From Lentisphaerota bacterium (GTDB lineage Bacteria > Verrucomicrobiota > Lentisphaeria > Victivallales > Victivallaceae), in assembly GCA_015061775.1 (NCBI GenBank), contig SUVY01000011.1, forward strand, positions 1 through 58,607: DNA of 58,607 nucleotides, given 5' to 3'. Each line of letters opens with the position of its first letter. Within the stretch, counting starts at the first letter, position 1. Both the position numbers and the translations under genes were made by a program. The notes under the pieces are model-generated. The model had not been told where the DNA came from, did not search any database, and saw only the letters and a program-made list of their open reading frames with translations. This document shows positions 53,232 to 58,607 of this stretch, in pieces.

Positions 53232-53260
53232 AATTTACCACACATTCATTGAAAAGTCAA
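53232..53260 (-). promoter_or_regulatory. promoter of the small secreted protein-metH unit
   Basis: On the minus strand TTGACT (53260-53255), a 17-bp spacer and TAAATT (53237-53232). The -10 box ends only seven bases from the ATG at 53225. Confidence 0.55.
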
Positions 53261-53272
53261 CTTCTCAAACGG

Positions 53273-54397
53273 TTATTTTTTTCCTGAAAGCTGTTTTTTA
53301 AGTTGATTGAGCTTTTTATAGTAATTTTTCAGCATGGCTGCAGTCTGCATATCACGCTGATCGGTAAAGAGTTTTTCCGCCTCCTCCGCTGCTTTCTCGG
53401 CTTTGCAGTTGAAGGAACAGATGTTCATCGCCTGAGCGTAGAGCAGAAGCATGACCGCCTGTTCGCGCTTGTTCAGAGTGCGGCGTGAGACGTTGAGAGC
53501 TTCCGACATATCATAGATGAAGCGCGGAGAACGTTGATCCTGCGAAAGCTTCATCTCGTTCTGGAGCATATCTGCCAGTACTTTAGGATATTTTTTCAGG
53601 CGCTCGATACTGTCCGCCGCTGCAGCGGATGCACGCTTCTCATCTTTGAAATAACTTCTCAGCACCATCTGGCGAAGCAGGTGGGGACCGATAAGTTCCG
53701 GATGAGACTCCACGGCTTTGTCGAGCATGGAAAGAGCTCCATCGGTATTTTTGCTCTCGAGCAGAAGCTGAAGATGCAGCGCAACAAGATCGGCAGAAAA
53801 TTTGATTTTCTGCTCCTGTTCAATAAGGGCAATCGCCTCTTTATATTTTTTTCCGCGCACCGCGCTGCCGAGCTTGATATTGAACTCTTCGCGGCGGGCG
53901 ATCTCTTTGATGTCAAGCTTTCCGGCAAGCAGACGCTTCAAGACAGCGGGCATACTGCGGACAGCACCTCTCCAGACCAGCAATCCGTCTTTGGATATGA
54001 TGGCGCATCCGGGATGCTTGAACTTGGACGGCATATATTTTTTGACCGTGCTTCCTGAATCGACCGCTACCGGGAAAGGCAGCGTGGAAGTCAGTTTGAA
54101 CTCACTTATTTTTTTCTCGTCTCCGTTAGCGATGCCGATCCATGCAACATCTTTGTCTCCGACCTTTCCGGTCAGGTCAGAGAGCGGACGGAACGCCATT
54201 ATGGAGGCATTGTCGATGCTCCAGAAAAACAGGACGACTGCCTTTTTTCCTTTATACTGGGCAAGCGAAACGGGGCTCATGTTCACCCATTTTTTTACTG
54301 ACAGCTCCGGAGCGGATTTTCCCAACGGAGCCATTTCAGAAGCACAGCAGACCGCAGAAACGGCGATCACAATCAGCGTTGAAAATATTTTTTTCAT
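53273..54397 (-). CDS. secreted thioredoxin-fold/TPR protein lacking the redox cysteines
   Basis: 374 aa with an N-terminal signal sequence (residues 1-19). A TlpA/AhpC-like thioredoxin fold follows (about 25-165): APELSVKKWVN, KGKKAVVLFFWSID, VAWIGIANGDEKK, FPVAVDSG, GCAIISKDGLLVWRG. Where TlpA proteins have W-C-x-x-C this one reads FWSIDNAS, with no cysteine, so disulfide chemistry is not expected. The rest is helical with TPR-like repeats (EAIALIEQEQ, GALSMLDKAVESHPE). The ATG overlaps the murB-ddl stop by four bases (ATGA), so the two are translated together. It may act as a binding scaffold at the cell wall (inference). Confidence 0.75.
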   Translation of the reverse strand: MKKIFSTLIVIAVSAVCCASEMAPLGKSAPELSVKKWVNMSPVSLAQYKGKKAVVLFFWSIDNASIMAFRPLSDLTGKVGDKDVAWIGIANGDEKKISEFKLTSTLPFPVAVDSGSTVKKYMPSKFKHPGCAIISKDGLLVWRGAVRSMPAVLKRLLAGKLDIKEIARREEFNIKLGSAVRGKKYKEAIALIEQEQKIKFSADLVALHLQLLLESKNTDGALSMLDKAVESHPELIGPHLLRQMVLRSYFKDEKRASAAAADSIERLKKYPKVLADMLQNEMKLSQDQRSPRFIYDMSEALNVSRRTLNKREQAVMLLLYAQAMNICSFNCKAEKAAEEAEKLFTDQRDMQTAAMLKNYYKKLNQLKKQLSGKK

Positions 54398-56478
54398 TTG
54401 GATTTTCCTGATTTTGAGTTGCGCTGCATTCTGTGAAGCCATTTGAACATGGGCTCAGCGGATATGATGAGAAATGCACCGAGCAGCAGCGGATATCCCG
54501 GCATATTATATTTGATATGGACTGCTCCGATGACCGCGAGGAACGCCGCACAACACCAGCAGCAGATCCTTATCATCCAGAGCGCAGTTGCAACCAGAGC
54601 CGAATTAGGAGCGACCTGCACGGCTCCGCTTCTTACTGCAGGACGGCGGAGCGCAGCATAGACAAGGTCGGTAGTCATCCGCTCAAAAGAGATTCCAGCC
54701 TCCTTCGCCGCCTTGGGGACAAGACTGGTCTCGGTACAACCGGGGATCGCATTGCCTTCGAGCATATAAGGAATATTGTCCTCTTTACTCACGATAAAGT
54801 CAACCCTGAGGATATCGCGGCAGCCCGCGGCACGGTAGAGAATGAGCGCGGCACGTTTTGCCTCGGCAAGCGCACTCTCATCGAGGCTCACCGGAGGACA
54901 GAAATACTCCGTATGACCGTTCTTATAGACGTATTTCGCGTCATAGTCGTAGAAACCGCCCGGAGAGCGTATCTCGATCGCATCAAGCACATTGCCCTGC
55001 ACAATGGGAACGGTTATCTCTATGCCGTCGATATACTCTTCGGCAAGAATCTCATCCGCCAGACGCAACTCCTCTTCGACGGCAGATTGCCATTCGTCAG
55101 GAGTGTTGACTTTGATTATTCCGACGGTAGAGCCCTCGTCCGGAACTTTCAATATCACGGGAAACTTCAGGTTTTCCGGAATCTCTCTGTTTTCTCTCGT
55201 CACTATCGTCCAGCGCGCTGTCGGCAGCATAAGACGGTCGAGCAGACGCTTGGTAAGAATCTTATCCATGATGAGATTGCAGGCGACAGAACCTGATCCA
55301 ACGAATGAGAGCTCTTCTTTTTCAAGCTGTTTCTGAAGCTCACCGTTCTCTCCGAAACCTCCGTGGAGCACGGGATACACAACATGGCTGCGCCGCATGG
55401 AGTTCGTCACCCGGCAGCTCTTGATGTCGCTCATTGTAACATCAAGTCCAGCCCGTTTCAGAGCGTTGTAAACTGCATTGGCACTGTTGAGGGATACTTC
55501 ACGTTCACTTGAAACACCTCCGGCAAGAACATTGACCTTCACCGCCGGAACAAAATTGTTCAATCGGTCACGGAATCCCGGGTCAATACAGCATTGCTCA
55601 AGCTGCAGATAAAAGCCGAACTTTTCAGCCACCGCACGGCGACAGGTCGAGACCAGAGCAAAATACTCTTCTTCGCTCGCGTTGCCGAGATTTATTATGT
55701 AGTTAGCGTGTTTGGCACTCAGAGCAAGGTTTCCGAAGTGGCAGTCGCGCAATCCGCATTTGTCGATGAGCATACCGGCAGGTTCCACAGCTGAAACGTT
55801 GCGGAAGACACATCCGGCTGTCCTGCCGAAGGGTTCGCGCTCGCGGCGGGCGGCAAGCTCTTTGGTGATGATCGCCTGTTCGATTTCCGGAGTGCTCTTT
55901 TCGAATTTGAACTCGACCTCGGTTATGACCGAGTCTTCCGGAATATCACAGCCGCGGTAACGCCACTCTATGTCGCTGCCGGATCGTTCCCAGGCTTTAC
56001 CGCTCCGGTCAAAACCCCTGACAAGGGAAACAAATCTGCCGATCTCGGTTCCGTTGGCTCCGGCATTCATCCGGACGGCACCGCCTATCGTTCCCGGAAT
56101 TCCGGCGAGCGGAGATAGTCCTCCGAGCCCGGCTTCTGCAAGATCAGCGGCAAGGCGAGGAAGGCGGGTGAACGCTCCGCAAGTCACGCTCTCTCCGTCG
56201 ATGGAGCAGCTTCCGAATGCTTTGCTGTCAAGGCGGATTCCCACGCCGGAGTATGGCTTATCCATTCCGACGACATTGCTTCCTGCGCCGAAAATAAACC
56301 ACGGAACGGATTTTTTGCAGAGTAATTCAAGCAGAGATGAAAGCTGTTCTGTACTGGATGGCTCAGCAAGAAGCGGAAGCGAAGAACCGACTCCGAGAGT
56401 AGTCAATTCACGGTACGGAACATTCGTCTTGAGCGCAAGCTGAGGAATCTTGCCGGATAAAAAATTATAGAGCTTCAT
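54394..56478 (-). CDS. murB-ddl: MurB-Ddl fusion with a C-terminal membrane tail
   Basis: 694 aa with two peptidoglycan enzymes in one chain. Residues about 1-305 are UDP-N-acetylenolpyruvoylglucosamine reductase (FAD loop FIFGAGSNVVGMD, GLSPLAGIPGTIGGAVRMNAG, and catalytic-site AGCVFRN with Cys instead of the usual Ser). Residues about 312-625 are D-alanine-D-alanine ligase (AGGVSSEREVSL, VLHGGFGENGELQ, KVPDEGSTVGI, MLEGNAIPGCTETSLVP). The last ~60 residues hold two hydrophobic helices, unusual for either enzyme, which should tether it to the inner membrane. The start at 56478 has AGGTG seven bases upstream. The frame is continuous. It lies between hisI and the TlpA-like gene. Confidence 0.95.
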   Translation of the reverse strand: MKLYNFLSGKIPQLALKTNVPYRELTTLGVGSSLPLLAEPSSTEQLSSLLELLCKKSVPWFIFGAGSNVVGMDKPYSGVGIRLDSKAFGSCSIDGESVTCGAFTRLPRLAADLAEAGLGGLSPLAGIPGTIGGAVRMNAGANGTEIGRFVSLVRGFDRSGKAWERSGSDIEWRYRGCDIPEDSVITEVEFKFEKSTPEIEQAIITKELAARREREPFGRTAGCVFRNVSAVEPAGMLIDKCGLRDCHFGNLALSAKHANYIINLGNASEEEYFALVSTCRRAVAEKFGFYLQLEQCCIDPGFRDRLNNFVPAVKVNVLAGGVSSEREVSLNSANAVYNALKRAGLDVTMSDIKSCRVTNSMRRSHVVYPVLHGGFGENGELQKQLEKEELSFVGSGSVACNLIMDKILTKRLLDRLMLPTARWTIVTRENREIPENLKFPVILKVPDEGSTVGIIKVNTPDEWQSAVEEELRLADEILAEEYIDGIEITVPIVQGNVLDAIEIRSPGGFYDYDAKYVYKNGHTEYFCPPVSLDESALAEAKRAALILYRAAGCRDILRVDFIVSKEDNIPYMLEGNAIPGCTETSLVPKAAKEAGISFERMTTDLVYAALRRPAVRSGAVQVAPNSALVATALWMIRICCWCCAAFLAVIGAVHIKYNMPGYPLLLGAFLIISAEPMFKWLHRMQRNSKSGKSK

Positions 56479-56482
56479 TTTA

Positions 56483-56869
56483 TCACCTATGAGCTTTACT
56501 GTAAACTTTTTCAGGATCAAACAGAGGCTCAGAGAGCTCCTTTGTGGAACCGTCTGGGTTTACTGCTGTATAGAAGCAGCTGCGGTGTCCGGTGTGGCAG
56601 GCTGCGCCTCCGATCTGTTCGACCATGAAGATCACCGTATCAAGATCGCAATCGACCCGGATCTCTTTTACCAGCTGGACGTTTCCGCTCTCTTCGCCTT
56701 TGCGCCAGAGTTTGTTGCGGCTGCGAGAGTAATACACGGCACGTCCGGAGGAGAGTGTCTCGTTCCACGCCTCTTCGTTTATATACGCCAGCATAAGCAC
56801 TTCTCCGGTAACATAATCCTGCGCGATAGCCGGAATAAGTCCGCCGCTCTTTTCAAAATCAAGCTTCAT
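56483..56869 (-). CDS. hisI: phosphoribosyl-AMP cyclohydrolase
   Basis: Third step of histidine synthesis (opens the adenine ring of PR-AMP), 128 aa, monofunctional with no fused HisE. The zinc-binding residues are clear: VDCDLDT with its Cys and Asp cluster and [14 protein letters not shown] with the other two cysteines. The ATG at 56869 has GAGG upstream; the longer frame reaches into the promoter and is rejected. No other his gene is nearby. It heads a unit with murB-ddl (4-base gap) and the TlpA-like gene. Confidence 0.96.
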   Translation of the reverse strand: MKLDFEKSGGLIPAIAQDYVTGEVLMLAYINEEAWNETLSSGRAVYYSRSRNKLWRKGEESGNVQLVKEIRVDCDLDTVIFMVEQIGGAACHTGHRSCFYTAVNPDGSTKELSEPLFDPEKVYSKAHR

Positions 56870-56909
56870 AATATCAACCTCAAATAAGCACAAATATATG
56901 TCACGGTAC

Positions 56910-56938
56910 AATGTACAGATTTTACTGTGATTTTGCAA
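56910..56938 (-). promoter_or_regulatory. promoter of the hisI-murB-ddl unit
   Basis: On the minus strand TTGCAA (56938-56933), a 17-bp spacer and TACATT (56915-56910), about 40 bp before the hisI ATG. Confidence 0.6.
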
Positions 56939-57020
56939 GTCATTTTATCCATTTTCGAGCAGAAAAAGCAAAAAAAAACAGTATTGGCGCAATTTTTATG
57001 AAAAACTGCAGAAAAAACCC

Positions 57021-57049
57021 TTGCATTTCAAAATCATTTGTGTTATATT
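57021..57049 (+). promoter_or_regulatory. promoter of mscS
   Basis: TTGCAT (57021-57026), a 17-bp spacer and TATATT (57044-57049), 45 bp before the ATG. Confidence 0.65.
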
Positions 57050-57094
57050 CGCATAAAGTGAACCATCCACAAACAAACAGAAAGGAAAACAATC

Positions 57095-58024
57095 ATGGCA
57101 GCAGAAACAACCTCGAAAACTGCTCCGGCGGCGGAAACCGCAATCAAGGCATCAATCGACAAAATAGATGAAGCAGCAACTTGTCTTTCCCAGGGGAAAG
57201 CAGATGAGTTTTTCTCATCCCTCTGGCAGAATCACCAGGCGGCAGTCATCAACTTCGGAAAGACCGTTTTACTGGCGATCATCGTTCTTGTTATCGCATA
57301 CCTGCTGACCAAAGTGGTCAAAAAACTTATAATGAAGACCGCAGACAAAGTTGACAGCCTCGACAGCTCTATCGGAAAACTGCTCTTTGCGATCGCAAAA
57401 TTCGGAATATCTCTTCTGACTTTCCTCATCATCATCGACCTGTTCGGAGTCAATACGGCGAGCGTCATCACGGTACTCGGAGCGGCCGGTTTGGCAGTCG
57501 CACTTGCAATGAAAGACTCCCTGAGCAATATTGCCGCGGGACTTATGCTGCTTTTCATGCGTCCGTATAAGGTCGGAGACTTTGTCGATTGCGGAAGCGT
57601 CACCGGAACGATCAGCGAACTTGGATTGTTTTCTACGATCGTAACGACGCTTGACGGAATATTTATCTCTGTCCCCAACAGCACTATATTCGGAAGTCCC
57701 ATCAAAAACTATTCGCGCAACGCCAGACGCATGGCGAATATCACGGTCGGAATATCTTACAGTGATGATCTTCCGCAGGCTATCGACCTGTTTAAGAAAA
57801 TGATGGATGAAAACGAACAGATACTCAAAGACCCTGCTCCGATGGTGCTGGTGGATCTCGCGGACAGCTCAGTCAACCTCACGCTGCGTTTCTGGGCATC
57901 GAACGATGTCTATTGGGATGTCTATTGGGGAATCAAAGCGCAGCTCAAAGCGACTATCGAAGACGCAGGATTTTCGATTCCGTTTCCACAGAGAGTTATT
58001 ACGTTTGCCAATAAAGAGAGCTGA
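57095..58024 (+). CDS. mscS: small-conductance mechanosensitive channel MscS
   Basis: Inner-membrane channel that opens under membrane tension to release solutes, 309 aa. Three helices lie at about residues 55-80, 100-125 and 127-155; the pore-lining TM3 contains the alternating Gly/Ala pattern VLGAAGLAVALAMKDSLSN. The beta domain follows (YKVGDFVDCGSVTGTISELG and FISVPNSTIFGSPIKNYS), then the cytoplasmic alpha/beta part. The first 50 residues are Ala/Thr-rich and longer than in E. coli MscS. The gene has its own promoter (57021-57049) and is monocistronic. No hairpin terminator is visible before the tRNA promoter. Confidence 0.94.
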   Translation: MAAETTSKTAPAAETAIKASIDKIDEAATCLSQGKADEFFSSLWQNHQAAVINFGKTVLLAIIVLVIAYLLTKVVKKLIMKTADKVDSLDSSIGKLLFAIAKFGISLLTFLIIIDLFGVNTASVITVLGAAGLAVALAMKDSLSNIAAGLMLLFMRPYKVGDFVDCGSVTGTISELGLFSTIVTTLDGIFISVPNSTIFGSPIKNYSRNARRMANITVGISYSDDLPQAIDLFKKMMDENEQILKDPAPMVLVDLADSSVNLTLRFWASNDVYWDVYWGIKAQLKATIEDAGFSIPFPQRVITFANKES

Positions 58025-58062
58025 TTTTTTGACAATTTATCGCAAAAAAGCCAAAACAAAGC

Positions 58063-58090
58063 TTGCAAAAGCATGAAACGGTGTTATATT
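58063..58090 (+). promoter_or_regulatory. promoter of tRNA-Asn
   Basis: TTGCAA (58063-58068), a 16-bp spacer and TATATT (58085-58090), ending 13 bp before the mature tRNA 5' end. Confidence 0.6.
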
Positions 58091-58103
58091 ATGTAAACAA
58101 CGC

Positions 58104-58178
58104 TCCGGCATAGCTCAGCGGTAGAGTAGGTGGCTGTTAACCACTTGGTCCTTGGTTCGAATCCAAGTGCCGGAGCCA
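58104..58178 (+). tRNA. tRNA-Asn (anticodon GTT)
   Basis: A complete 75-nt cloverleaf. The acceptor stem TCCGGCA/TGCCGGA carries discriminator G and an encoded CCA (58176-58178). The anticodon loop CTGTTAA gives anticodon GTT. The T arm CTTGG/CCAAG encloses TTCGAAT. The CCA is part of a hairpin (CCATTTTTAT/ATAAAAATGG, 58176-58202) that begins the downstream repeats. Confidence 0.95.
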
Positions 58179-58607
58179 TTTTTATTGAAAAGATAAAAAT
58201 GGTGACAAGCGAAGGATTCGCGGGTTCGTGTAAACGAGCCCGCTTTTTTTGTGCAGCAAAAAAAGAACCAAGTTCCCTGTTAGGGTGGTTCGACGTCGCG
58301 AAGCGATGTGCGTGAGCGAAGCGAGGGCAATCCAAGTGCCGGCTTGTCCTCCGCAGCCTTGGCGAAGGAGGAAGCCATTTTTATTGGCAAATAAAAATGG
58401 TGACAAGCGAAGGATTCGCGGGTTCGTGTAAACGAGCCCGCTTTTTTTTGTGCAACAAAAAAATAACCAGATTCCCTGTCAGGGTGGTTCGACGTCGCGA
58501 AGCGATGTGCGTGAGCGAAGCGAGGGCAATCCAAGTGCCGGCTTGTCCTCCGCAGCCTTGGCGAAGGAGGAAGCCATTTTTATTGGCAAATAAAAATGGT
58601 GACAAGC
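58175..58607 (+). repeat. 199-bp tandem repeats containing split copies of the tRNA-Asn 3' end
   Basis: Two full units (58175-58373 and 58374-58572) and the first 35 bp of a third (58573-58607, cut by the window edge), each nearly identical. Every unit holds a CCATTTTTAT-type hairpin, a GCGGGTTCGT/ACGAGCCCGC hairpin, and near its end the tRNA T-arm/acceptor text in three pieces: GGTTCGA, then AATCCAAGTGCCGG, then AGCCA. The pieces are separated by two palindrome-like inserts, one built of GCGAAGCGA-type words and one with TCCTCC/GGAGGA arms. No protein gene is credible here; open frames on both strands merely read through the repeat. Confidence 0.85.

Noticed and set aside
53226-53272. Cobalamin or SAM riboswitch ahead of the metH unit
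   Set aside because: The gap is only 47 bp and filled by the promoter; no conserved riboswitch core was recognised in or near the methionine synthase genes.
58084-58605. Small proteins encoded in the right-edge repeats
   Set aside because: Frames are open on both strands because of repeat composition and have no ribosome-binding sites; they duplicate with the repeat period.
58175-58607. CRISPR array
   Set aside because: Units are 199 bp, directly adjacent and nearly identical throughout, with no unique spacers and no cas genes.

Overview
The window reads as one stretch of a bacterial chromosome with no phage, plasmid or transposase genes. It carries 49 protein genes and two tRNA genes and is about half G+C. 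The gene content points to the PVC superphylum, with Lentisphaerota (Victivallales-like) as my best guess. The signs are a V-type ATPase gene set with a DUF2764 gene, a Minf_1886-family gene beside an Mla/MCE lipid transporter, a MurB-Ddl fusion, a zinc-ribbon Ser/Thr kinase, LpxC (so an outer membrane with lipid A), an anaerobic ribonucleotide reductase and several carbohydrate-active genes. This placement comes from family knowledge and was not tested by alignment.

Layout. 1-445: no gene, hairpin-rich DNA. 446-2312: divergent M24 peptidase and plsY. 2333-2418: first copy of a long palindromic repeat. 2471-9398: minus-strand operon of V1-ATPase subunits E, DUF2764, A, B and D, followed by a GNAT gene and two membrane-protein genes; the membrane-sector genes I and K are absent. 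9637-9710: tRNA-Gln. 9952-13740: divergent uvrB and a GH2 glycosidase. 13898-21595: ffh, a TPR membrane protein, mlaE-mlaF-mlaD, Minf_1886 and an M16 protease. 21596-25262: miaA, then lpxC, a double-hotdog FabZ and DUF4886. 25380-28271: an acidic zinc-ribbon protein, argS and an acyl-ACP thioesterase. 28258-34722: a phosphoesterase, nhaC, a Ser/Thr kinase and a parvulin. 34835-44226: carbohydrate-associated genes (esterase, sodium symporter, secreted beta-rich protein, GHL6-like hydrolase, duplicated class II aldolase) with YrdC and PepD. 44323-48631: nrdG-nrdD-trxB behind a promoter with two NrdR boxes. 48652-48737: second palindrome copy. 48895-53225: split cobalamin methionine synthase, low-molecular-weight phosphatase, DciA-like protein and a small secreted protein. 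53273-56869: hisI, murB-ddl and a TlpA-like TPR protein. 57095-58024: mscS. 58104-58178: tRNA-Asn, followed to the right edge by 199-bp tandem repeats that contain split copies of the tRNA 3' end.

Regulation. Nearly every intergenic start region shows a sigma-70-like promoter with a -35 of TTGNNN, a spacer of almost always 17 bp, and a -10 that is usually TATATT. Convergent gene ends carry large palindromes or hairpins. The most unusual points are the tRNA-derived tandem repeats, the inverted pair of 58-bp palindromes, the NrdD-redoxin fusion with its NrdR box pair, the pseudo-duplicated FabZ and aldolase proteins, the MurB-Ddl-membrane-tail fusion, the methionine synthase with a separate activation protein, and the V1-only ATPase cluster.
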